Below the pieces are notes generated by a model, which saw only the letters and a program-made list of their open reading frames with translations, had not been told where the DNA came from and ran no database searches. This document shows, in pieces, positions 12,780 through 23,486 of a stretch of 64,000 nt of DNA. Position 1 is the first letter of the stretch, and every line of letters begins with the position of its first letter. Source of the DNA: Helochares maculicollis (Eukaryota; Arthropoda; Insecta; Coleoptera; Hydrophilidae); assembly GCA_033557835.1 (NCBI GenBank), contig JAWQRO010000052.1, positions 1 to 64,000 on the forward strand, given 5' to 3'. The position numbers were made by a program, and so were the translations under genes.

Positions 12780-13925
12780 ATACCTAACAAGAAAGTTGTA
12801 GGACATTTTTGAGAAGATGGAGTATTAAAATCTATTCAAAAAATGACAGTCGAAGTTAGAAAAGAGTATTACACTACATTTTGAGGTTCTTAGGTTCATT
12901 AAGCCATTAAAGCTAATTTTAAGAAAACTACAAGATTATAATAACCAAAGCAACAACAACATTAGTAAAACTGTTACTTTTCTGTGAGGATCATTAAATT
13001 TGCAAATAGAATAATATTAATCGCTTAATTGTGTTAGATGTCCAGAATAGGGGTGTCATAATGGAACTGGTTACTGGAGATTTTTAGAGGGTGGAAGATT
13101 TTGAATTGTTGCTCCACATCCGATACTATTGGGCAGAAAACGCAAATAATATATAAAAATGAGCACCTAGACATGTTGGATGAAGGTTCAGGACTTGTTA
13201 ACACTTGTTTCTAGAAATTCTTTAAAATAGATTTGAAAGTCCTTTCTGTTATCGCACAACCAATTTTAACGATCCATCGTGCACTTAATTTAGGAGGTAA
13301 CAACATGATATTTCCAAAGACAGTTGTTGTTTTGAATCCACATTGTGGAATTTTTATTACTATAAATCCCGATCATGCTAGTCGTTTAGAACTACTTGAT
13401 AGTTTGAGCCCGTTATTCTGATGTGTGGCTAGAATGGATCCTGATTACGCTATTTTATATTATCATAAATTGAGCTGTATGTACAATATGTGGTGTTTTA
13501 GATGCTAACCCACTGGATAAAAAAATTGCTGCTGCCTACCGTTTATATTCTGAGCAGCTTCCTTCTTAAAATCATTACTACTATGAAATGAGAGCTGTTA
13601 AATCAGTTTTTAGCTGCTGCTACTATTAGGTTGAGACATAGATAAAAAAGAGAACCTTTTAGTTTTTGTTCTATCTAGGATAAAATTTAGCCAAATTTTT
13701 AAACCTTGATGAGCCAAAAAGTTACTTCATATTTGCTCCATGGTGTTCTTCTTAAATTGTGTGTATATAAGTACACGATACCCGGGAAGAACAAAATTAT
13801 ACCAACATTCTTCGAGAAAGTGTAACAGCTGACGTCATAATCGTCGTTCCACATGGCCTAATAATCGTAAGAGGAAATACGTTACCATAAAGAGTTTTAG
13901 AAAGAGCGGGTGACAAATTAAAAAT
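12780..13925 (+). pseudogene. Axonemal-type dynein heavy chain pseudogene (linker to AAA2 fragment)
   Basis: Translation across several stops and frame changes gives, in order, motifs of the dynein heavy chain motor. They are a linker-like EDGVLKSIQKM (about 12810); RLIVLDVQNRGVI (about 13020), matching the family's ALIVxDVHARD; EDFELLLHIRYYW (13094), matching DFEWxxQLRYYW; KIDLKVLSVIAQ (about 13225), matching RIDxEVLSVIAQ; CGIFITINPDHASRLELLD (about 13350), matching the AAA1 segment ITMNPGYAGRTELPD; VARMDPDYA; AYRLYSEQL; HYYYEMRAVKSV (13573), matching HYDYGMRAVKSV; and PHGLIIVRGN (about 13852), matching the start of AAA2 (RHGxMIVG). About 80 residues holding the AAA1 P-loop are missing between 13135 and 13200, and the Walker B CFDEF reads CF-stop-KF. 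The copy has no visible intron, so a retrocopy or a decayed large exon is possible. The inner-arm single-headed group (DNAH3/7/12-like) fits best. No function is expected. Confidence 0.85.
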
Positions 13926-14413
13926 ATATACTTAATCAACTTTTTTTATCTAAAATATATAAAACGTATATTCTATGATGCTTGTAAAAAAAACTTTAGT
14001 GAACTTAGCATTTTGTCTAAATATGTGAAAATTTGTGGATACCACGCAAAGCAACTTATGACTTGACGAAAACAACTCATAAAACCATATTTGTATATTT
14101 TAATAAAAAGGGAAGCCGTACTTAGCAAATACGCATTTTCTCGATGCAAATAAGTGGTAGAAGTATTGAGCAGAGACTACTGGGTAGAAAGAATTTTGCT
14201 GTGTGCGGTTATGGATTTTCATGAAGCAAAATCACTTTTTGTTTCTTGTCTTGATGATCTGGTCGTTATTTACAAAACATGTTGAAAGCTATCAGTATTT
14301 TCCACCCTATTTTAGCACCATAATGCTTCCTTAAAACACAAAACATTGCCTGCTGTTCATAGCGAGCATGATCATGAGTATAGGTTGATAGTTTGTTAGA
14401 AGTTATCAATAAT

Positions 14414-14416
<3 letters not shown>
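13926..14416. other. Intergenic, possible further dynein debris
   Basis: Downstream of the last recognisable AAA2 motif the sequence is mixed in composition, but I could not align it further to the dynein motor. No gene is seen. Confidence 0.35.

Positions 14417-14459
<43 letters not shown>
14417..14459. repeat. (TA)n microsatellite
   Basis: A perfect TA dinucleotide run of about 21 units. It is a simple repeat, and a length-variable site is likely. Confidence 0.95.
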
Positions 14460-14462
<3 letters not shown>

Positions 14463-17400
14463 TTCATAGAATACAAAACTGCTAACAACAATCCAGAAAT
14501 AGTTCCTGGTTCTATTTATTATACTATTTACACTATTTTTATACAATTATTTTTTTCCGATGACGCTCGAAAATCCTGAAATTTCGTCAATACCCGGGGG
14601 TTCAATTTTTTTCGATATATTTCAAAACATTTTTTCTCGCGAAATCGACTCTACCCGGCATCGATGGATTGGGGGGGAGGTTGGCTGTCCGACGGTACCA
14701 CCGGTTCCTCTCTATCATTGATTAATGTAACGGCATATTTAAGTTAAAATATCATTGGGTCACTATTGACGCACACCAGTTCGCTTGTTAATTTGAACTT
14801 ACTTCTTTAAAACTATGCAGACATATATTGAACTAATAATTCTAAATGGTTCTAGTTCAATGCATTTGTTCATTTTCTGAAACTTTGAATGTTTAAAATG
14901 AGTTTACTTGGCATAAAGGTAGACTGGGATGGGTCTTAAGTCTTTCAATGTGTACAAACATGGGGTCTTAACTTACTAAATAATTCATAGCCATAGAATA
15001 AGTGCTCATTGGATTGAAACATCTTCATAATATCCCTCCAAGTCTTAAATAAATAGTATAGTAGTATAAATAGTAGACAAATAGTCAACCAATCAAAATG
15101 TCCTGGAAATAAATCTGAAAAAAATTAAATATATGGTGATTCGCAGAAGCAGAAACTTTTATTAAAACATTGTCGTTCCCAGTCTGTGACTTTTAGTAGC
15201 TCCTTTCAATTTCTGTACCCTCTATTGCAAGTTGCTTTGACGAAAATGACTACTAAACTAAAATAAATAAAATACAGCTATTCTAGAGGGGAATAAAAAT
15301 ATAAACATGGAATAGAGAGGAGATACGATGGTATGAAATTTTGTACTGAACGAAAACCTGGACAATGATTTAATATCTTAAAATTTATATCCAGTAAAAG
15401 ATTGGTTTTGGCAAAAAGATGTTCTTTATATAAATTTCAAAACTTTTGTAATAATGTTTGTGATTTTATATATTATATTAATATATATCATCATCATATA
15501 CATATATTTCAACCCATAGTGCAGGGTGTAGCGTCTTAATTGTTTTTTTCTGATTTTTATTTTTTTGCGATGTTGCACAGATACTATATATATAATACTA
15601 TAATATAAATGTACTATTACCCAATATTATTTGTAATTTAAAAAAAACTATGCGCAATGTACTGAAACCAAATGAAACCGATATATGCAAATCAAAGAGA
15701 TTTTCTTTAGTGCAACATAAATATAAACATCAATCGGCAATTTTCTTCCACTACTCTTTTCATATCGACTTATCTTAAATTGCTTTTCCGTAGTAAATCT
15801 CTTAATAGCTGGTCGTATAGAGCCTTTGAAAGTGCTGATTTATCAGTAGAAGATCATTAGGAAAGTGCTTTTGTGACCTAATGTGCTTGAAACATAGAAA
15901 CCTAATAAATAAGATAGCTTTCCTCCCTCTAGCTGGAATTTCTCCCTCTCCGTATGGGTAACAACTACATTTTTAAGATGCCTTAGTTCGCCGGCTCCAT
16001 AGTTCTGCAACTCAATGTTAAATAATAAACAAATCAAATTACCTTAATACTGGATAATTATGTACGAAATAAATTGATGTTACAGCAATTGTGCAAGTTC
16101 TGCAATTACATACCGAAGGAAATTGTTTTAAAATTTAATATATTCGCGAAACTTGTTGAGAAACAATAGTTTAACGAAGTATTTATTTATTAACCTTAAC
16201 TACCTCGTGAGTATCATTAAACTTTAGTGCTGGTGTAGTTAGCAACGTGTAAGTTGACTTTATATGCACTTCCTGCTAATTATTAAAAGCGTCTGTGAAA
16301 AATGACGACCTGAAAGAGGCGAAACTAAGAATATATTTAAGCCCGACAAAACCTAGTATTATCCTTATGGGTGGCTTCCGAGGCCAACAGGATCGATCCT
16401 TTATCACCTCCTAGCAAGCCTTGGAAGAGGGGAAGGATCGTTATTATCGGTGGTGTTCGGGTGACACACCATATATTAAGCTTGTGTCTAAGGCTACAAT
16501 AAAGTCACTTCTAAAGAGGAGATAAAAATGCCTGATTTTGTAACTAACGCCTTCTAATTTCTAGGCTCATTTAACTTAAATTAACATCTTTTATTATCGA
16601 AGTACGCCTCTTTTTTTCTAAGGAGATAAAAGTAGCTTTATTTGCATGAGGAAGGTGACTCATTTACTTCGATTCCCGTTTCTTTTGTTTTAAGCTTTGG
16701 TTTTACGGTTATTTTTGCCAATTTAGAAAGTAGACAAATTTAAAAGGAAAATATTGTTATTGAATATATATCACGGATATCCCCAGTTATGAATAAGTAT
16801 TTTCATTTGATATTTCGAGCTCACATTTTAAGACCCAGAAATTCATCATTTGCTCTTTAAGTCGCAATACTTCATTTATCACAATGCGAAATAATAAGAG
16901 AATAAATTAAAAATTTCACCGCGAAAACAAAACCCAAACCGCAATAAAGACAACGAAATTTCTAACGGATTGTGAGGCCTCTAATTACTTTGGGGTATTT
17001 ATAACCTCTAATTTCAAAGTTGATAACAGTTAAATCGGATGAGTTCTCATTTAAATTTGAATGAATTATTAATTTATGAAGGCTTAATCATTTTCGGGAT
17101 AGCCTATTTTATTACTTATTAAATTTGATGGAGCCCTTTACATTGTGGAAATCAGACATTAGGCTTTGGTCCGTTATAAAACCTTTAGTAGAAGCTTCTG
17201 CTATTGCCTCTAAATAATTCACTCGAATAGCTTTTGTGCATTCGTTTCTATTTTTAATTATTTATCGCTAGATCCCTGCGATCAAACGCGTACACGCAGG
17301 CGTTTTCCTTTATTAAAAACTCTTTTTTGTTATTGACGCAGAACGGCGTAATTTACGAAGCAATTTTTCTTCTCGAAAAGAACATTTTTAAAGGGTTTCA

Positions 17401-20400
17401 AAAATAATGATCACTTTTTATATTTTGAAACAAATTACCCCGGAAAAATCCGGTGAAATTTGAGAGAAACCTGGGCCGGATAATAACGTTAAAATTGATC
17501 CCCGGTAAGTAGCAGTTGAGGTTGTTTTCCGCTTCGCTTTTCTCATAAGAAATTTCACGTCTACTCACGTTACAAGATTTATTACAACTGAATTAAGACG
17601 TTTTGATTTCAAGTGGTCGTATCGTATTTTGGTGCGCCTTTTTTCTGACTGTTACAAATTTCGTCGCATTACGTTAACGACGCTAAATTTGCTACAGAAA
17701 GCGCCGCTCCTTGAATTAGTTTGTTTCGTTAGTGCATTATAGGCCTTCCGGGAAATTTTTAATGCTCTTAGGGCGACTCCTTTGGTTTGTGCTGCAAACG
17801 ACTCATTTATTTTAATTCTTGTTTTATCTATAAAATCTTCCGCTTAATTAGTCTTATGGTTTATGGGTTTAAAAGTATATCCAGCATCCAAACTTAATGT
17901 TCATATAATGATTATGTTTTTATTCACTTCATTTTTATATAAAACCTCTTACCACGGTCAATTTACAACTCATTATGATCACAAAGTCTGCTTATATGAC
18001 AAACGTTTTTAGTTTTTAAAACTGTATGCCCGAAGGGGTTCCTCTAAAAATTATCTATGGGTCAAATTCCATTGAAAGAAGTAGGAACTTACGCTACTCA
18101 TTCAAGCCTCTTGATTTTGCTTATAGCCGATAAGCTTAAAAATATCCTTGATTTCTTGCATATAATTACTACTATAACGTTTATAAAATGAATGTTAGGA
18201 TATTTTTACACTGTTGTAAATGAGAGCTTCACTAAAGGATTATTGAATAACCCAGCACATCCATCTTATCAAAGAAATCCATCTCTATTTATTTATGTGT
18301 AAAATAGTTTATTCAAAGGATTAACATTCAAAATCCCAAAATCCGATGGAAGATTTTATTAAAACATTTCGCAGGCCTAACGCACACACAGCTTTACCAC
18401 AGGATTCCGTCGGAACAGGAAACAATATTCCGCATATACATATATAACACATACACAGCTTAGAGACGAAGTTAGATGACGTTGAGATAAATGTATGGCG
18501 AGCTTGGTTTCACAGTTTTGTCAAACTGTCACCACCGAGTTCAGTAACATTCATTATCAGATCTCTTGTTTTGTCTTTGGATCTTTCCATTATCCTTTTA
18601 ACGTTAAGCTAAGCCCGAATATCGGGCGGTAGAATTTGTTTTAAACATTCATCTCTTCCAACTTTCGAAAGTATTTTAATAAACGTCCTGCATAAATCCT
18701 CTAAGCGCACTGACCAAAATTTTCGAATAACTAAAGGTCAGTGGATTTTAGCAATTTTTCCAAATATTTGCTCTTTATAGAATCGTTTAGTCGGGATTCT
18801 TTATTTCTTTATAAGCTGGAAATTCATTGGTGCAAAGTTTTGCATTTTCAATTTTATCTAACTAATTAATTTAATTCTAAAATTGAAAGTAATTCTTCCG
18901 TGTGTGTTCACTAAAAAACCCCGCTTACCATTATTTATGTCCCATATAATGCACAACTATTTTAGATTGAAACGAAAATAAGACTTATAAATGAAAGTTT
19001 TTAAGATATTCAGGCTGTATTGATAATATTGTCTTCTCTTTGATAATCAAGAAATTTGTATATGCTAAAGATATATTTACCATATCAGGTAAAATTTACT
19101 AGTTAAAATTGCGTTACATCATTATGAAACAGAAACGCCACAGGCAAAGAAAGTGCGAGAATAAAAAAATTACAATTCACATCAGGCGATCAACACTTTT
19201 CATAAAGTTTACATCATAAGCAAATGGTTGTAACTATATTTTCCTTAACACTCCTGTGTGATACATATTTAGATCTTCTTACATCTCACGGCAATTCATG
19301 CATATATGTATTCAGGTATATTATTTTTGAAAAGGGGCATTGTTCATTCTAATTTAATATCTTTGACAAGTTGTTCTTTTTGCAACGTTGTCATTTCAAC
19401 TGTCTATTTACGTCCCATCCTTTTGTATGAAACTTTTCGCCTCACTTATTTACGTTCTCCCATTTACAGACGTAAATTTGGAAGTAGGCGTATTTAGGAG
19501 TGGAGCAACTTCCAGATTTTGTCTTTGCTTTGCGATGTGCAAATTTATTTCTACTTAACTTCATAAGGTGTAAAATTCAATTGAGAAAAGAGAATTCCGG
19601 CGTTGCTAACTTCATGCTCTTCTGTTCACAGCTTCGTCCCATCGTCAGCTTGCTTAAAAATAAAATTCAGTGGAAATATTTTAATATCGGTGCAGATTTC
19701 AGTAAACAATTTTCATTTTATTTTTAACGCTTTTCAGCAAGCTACGCCAGAGGCTGATATGAATTTGGAACGAATTAATTCTGAATCAAATTACTAAAAC
19801 AATGTTGATGGCAATACTTTTGAATGCACTGCCGTATATTTTAATATGGTAATTGAGAATAAATGGAACGGGAGATAATTTTTAACAACCAAGTTTTAAA
19901 TTTTTTGTAATATGAATTCACTGAACAACATTGCAAAACTAAAAAGTACACGGAAAGTTTATATAGCGCTCGAATAATATCGGAACTGAAATATGATTAC
20001 TGGCAGATTGGAAAGCGCATACACATATTTTCATGCTAGAGACATACGATCATCCGGGTTTGATACCGGAAAGCATTTCATAATAGAAAAGCATCAATAA
20101 AATGAGTATTAGGCAAGATATATAACTTTAGTTCTGGGTCGGTTCCACCTTCGCTCCAGCTCAGCTTGCGCATTGTGTTCAGGCATTATCCTTCTTTTCT
20201 CGCTGATTCTCTTCAAAAAATCGCAATAAACTAGCGCCATCTTTTACGAGCAAACAGAGCGATGTCGATAAATTGTCTCGTGCTCTTAAACTACCATGAA
20301 ATCTCTCGTTATTCGGACATAGGATCGGTTTGATATCTTGACGGCTGACATGGCGCAATTCACGCAATTGCGGTTAGATCGCTCAGAATAACGAACGTTG

Positions 20401-20858
20401 CTTTAATTAAAATCGTGGACGGTTCGGCTTCAACCCCGGAGCCGGAAATAACAAGACCAAGACGATTAGAAAGCCCTAACTATCGGCTATCTCATTAGTT
20501 GATGCTTGAACTGGTATTAAACTTTGTTGCTTATGTATATATTGTAGAATTCTTCTTATTGCGTGCAGGATCGGATTTTGAATTAGCAAAAGTAAATGCA
20601 AATGTTTAGATTTTAGATCTTTTATTGTATCTGTTCACTGCTTTTATATTTAATTCTCGAGTTGCTGAATAATCCGTGTTGCAGATCGTAAGTATATGTA
20701 TATGTTGCTTCCAAGAATATTAACGAATATTTTTGCATCTCAAGCGTGCTCTTTTATGGAGGTTACAGTAAAACTATAATTCAATTACAATTCTTAACTT
20801 TAAAATCCACAATTTTGAATGTATGAAAAGAAAACATTTTTGCTATTCACACCTCAAC
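14460..20858. other. Intergenic DNA with small GC-richer islands
   Basis: No gene was recognised. Islands of higher GC occur at about 14570-14710 (with CCCGGGGG and a run of seven Gs), 16360-16480 (hairpin listed separately), 17260-17760 (with a donor-like CCCCG/GTAAGT at about 17504) and 20130-20480 (a minus-strand 62-codon frame of mixed composition, unidentified). Their composition suggests regulatory DNA or old element fragments, but none carries a recognisable motif set. Confidence 0.4.
16394..16440. other. Imperfect hairpin in a GC-richer island
   Basis: The arms CGATCCTT (16394-16401) and AAGGATCG (16433-16440) pair perfectly, and CCTC/GAGG can extend pairing inside the loop. The left arm overlaps the palindrome AGGATCGATCCT. 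It could be a structured RNA, a protein-binding palindrome or the end of an old element; no coding context exists. Confidence 0.35.
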
Positions 20859-21640
20859 ATGGAAAACAGACGTCATATATCTTGAGATTGAGGCCTCGTT
20901 GAGCTTTGACACCAATTCAAACAATCTTGTATGCAAAATTGTTTGTGAGAAATGAATTTCCTGTTGAATACTGTGGATCAACAAAAACGAACTTAGGTAA
21001 ATTGGTGTCAGAAGCTTGATAAAAAATCGGCACAGGAATCTATTAAAAGGAGTGCAATAGTGTCAGTGGTGATGGATCATGGATTTATTGATATGAACCA
21101 AAAAATAAACATCTGTTTTCGTGTTGATGAAGAACATCTAACAATAGTCATCCGTTGTCGAAATGTGTTAAAAAAGATGGTCGCCACATTTGCCTAAAAC
21201 GCAGCTTGTGTAGCAACAGTACCTCTTGAAAAGTGAAAAACAGTTAATGCTGATTTGTATACAATCATTTGTTTTCAGCAAGTAATAGCAGAGCTTCGAA
21301 AAATCAATCTAACACCACGAATCATATTCCACCAAAACAATACAATTTCGCACACAGCTCACCAGACAATTTATAGAACGACAAATCGTTGAATTGTTAG
21401 ACCATTCTTCATACAGTCCCGACATAGATCCCAATATATTTTTTACTTTCCCAAAAATCAAGAATTGAGGGCGTGGTCATAGGTTTCAATCGCCAGAAGA
21501 GTGTCGACATTTTTAAATATGTGTACCAACAAACGAGTGGAATAAAAATTTGGAAGGCAACCCTCATATACATAACAAGCTGTTTCCGAAATTTCAAAGG
21601 CCCGTAAAGAAATATAAGTTGCTAGATTTTCATTCGTCTA
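20859..21640 (+). mobile_element. Decayed mariner transposase (Tc1/mariner superfamily)
   Basis: Starting near an ATG at 20859 (MENRRH), the plus strand gives mariner transposase motifs through many stops and frameshifts. They are SGDGSWIY-stop-YEP (about 21062), matching the catalytic GDESWIYxYEP block; KKMVATF and ACVATVPLEK (about 21170-21230); TVNADLYT; VIAELRKINLTPRIIFHQNN (about 21280-21340), matching RIIxHHDNA with the catalytic Asp changed to Asn; and YSPDIDPNIFF (about 21415), matching YSPDLAPNDFF. A C-terminal EWNKNLEG follows (about 21537). The enzyme would cut and paste its own element via a D,D34D active site; this copy is dead. Terminal inverted repeats were not found. Confidence 0.85.
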
Positions 21641-23093
21641 CGCTAGTTGATTGAAATCCAACTGCACCAAAGAAAGAATGCAGGAAAAGTTTAAAGCTAT
21701 TTAAAAAAAATCACATTCCTGTCAACATTTGAATTGATTTAAATTGAGGTGTTCCCTTCTATGCTCGCTAACACGGTATTCCTCTAATTTATTTATTTTG
21801 ACTTTAAACATCGAGATTAAATAAAAAGAGTATTTTACTCATTATATGAAGAAACTTAATTAGAATTGGTTTATATGATCTAATAAAAGAATCAGTTTTA
21901 TGTCAACACGTAAAATGCAGGATAATAAAGAGAAATTATAAAAGAACCATTAACTTGCGAATTAAATGACGGAACCATGCCTGCGAGAATTGAAAACAGA
22001 AAAAGCGCAATAAATTTCAACCAAAGAAGTAAAGAAGTCCACGTTTTCCGAATTTTTAATTTAAGTTGATGTCGTAAGCCAGTAGACTAATAAGATTATT
22101 CACTTGCCTCTTTTACTAACTACAAAATTAATCTAATCAAATATTTTTATGTGCAAAATTAACACATTTCACATTTATAAGTCACACTTTTATCATCTTA
22201 GTAATATTGTTTTGGTATGATTTGCCAAATGGCATAAAACTTACCATAGTTGAATTAGTTGTATTTAAAATCTCAGTACAGTTATAAAAATAAAGCGAAT
22301 CATTTTTGTATGTACTTAAAAACCATTTCAAAATCTTAACACCCTTTTGTGAAGTTAATTACATGTACGATCCATGTTCTGATTACTTTTATAAATCAGG
22401 TCTACTTTTATAATATTAACGTGGCCAATATGAATTCGAGTATTTTATTTAATTGCATGAATTAACTTATAACGCGCTTGTCCAAAGATTGTGTTATATG
22501 TATTTACATATTTAACCTAAAAACACTACTACGTTATAATTACTTTAAAACTAAAATATATAGTTAACTCTCTGGAGGTAATAAGCTTATTTGTAGCTTT
22601 AGTTCAAAAACCTTATTTGTTAAGAGTTCCTTACCAATGAAGCGAAACTGTAAAGGAAATTAGCAAATAAAACATTTTATTTTATTTATTTATAAGCTAT
22701 CATCTTAATAATAAATTGACATTTCTCATCAACAATGATTATTGTTTTTATATAGCTATATAATTTGCTATGCATTTGTTACAGCCAAAACCGTAAGTCA
22801 ATATTAACTTTCTGGACATACAAGACCAAAGAAAATGCTGCTTTCAAATATTTTTCAAATAAACAAGTCGTTAAAATAGAACTATCTTGAAAATGTAGCT
22901 CAATTTTCGAACTTTGGTCTGTATATTCTTCTGACTCTCAAAATATTCGTCCAGTAGAAAATTTTAAATGCTGCATGGATATAATAAGCTTTTCATTTTT
23001 ATAAGCACGCCTTATAATAATTTATTTACTTACTGGATCATGAACCAAATTAAGCAAGACTAGTGAATACTATAATATCCTCTCATACTTACC
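21641..23093. other. AT-rich intergenic DNA, no gene seen
   Basis: Nothing recognisable is encoded. The right edge approaches the promoter region of the three-exon gene. A donor-like sequence on the minus strand (TTG/GTAAGTATG) ends at about 23094 and is discussed with the findings. Confidence 0.45.
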
Positions 23094-23179
23094 AATTATA
23101 TAGGTCTACATTTTTATGGTGTATACATAAAACACATTTGATTTCCCACACTCAAATCGAGCTTTTTCTACTAATTTTG

Positions 23180-23382
23180 AGTAGCGCTCTCTGTGTGCAT
23201 CACGCGGAACGTCAGTGCAGTCAAAAGTAGTATTCCATTCTTGACTTATACCCCAAAGCGCCATTTAAATAGGCGCAAGCGCAACTTCTCTGTTTAAAAC
23301 TTGTGTACAGTTCTGTAACATCCCCACATATCAACCACGTTGCATTTAAAATCACTCCATCCCGGCTCTCCAGGTTGAAGTA
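23180..23382 (+). promoter_or_regulatory. Putative promoter and 5' UTR of the three-exon gene
   Basis: GC content rises just upstream of the start codon. The stretch contains an initiator-like TCAGT at about 23211, a TATA-like TTTAAATA at about 23263 and a GC-rich CACGCGGAACGTC block near 23200. An in-frame TAA lies 33-31 bases before the ATG, so the reading frame cannot extend upstream on this exon. The transcription start itself is not determined. Confidence 0.4.
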
Positions 23383-23486
23383 ATGTCAGCTCAAAACTTG
23401 AATGACTTAGATGCCTCCGACATCAGCCTTCTGGGTTTCACCGAGTACCTATACGAAAACGCTACACTTCTTTTAAATGGCGTAAC
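23383..23486 (+). CDS. Exon 1 (coding part) of the three-exon gene
   Basis: Encodes residues 1-34 plus two bases of codon 35. It ends in AAC followed by a textbook GTAAGT donor. The N-terminus is acidic (NDLDASD) and then moderately hydrophobic. Confidence 0.85.

Noticed and set aside
20052..20073. tRNA T-arm-like CCGG/CCGG stem
   Set aside because: The loop lacks the TTC start, and no acceptor stem, D arm or anticodon arm can be folded around it.
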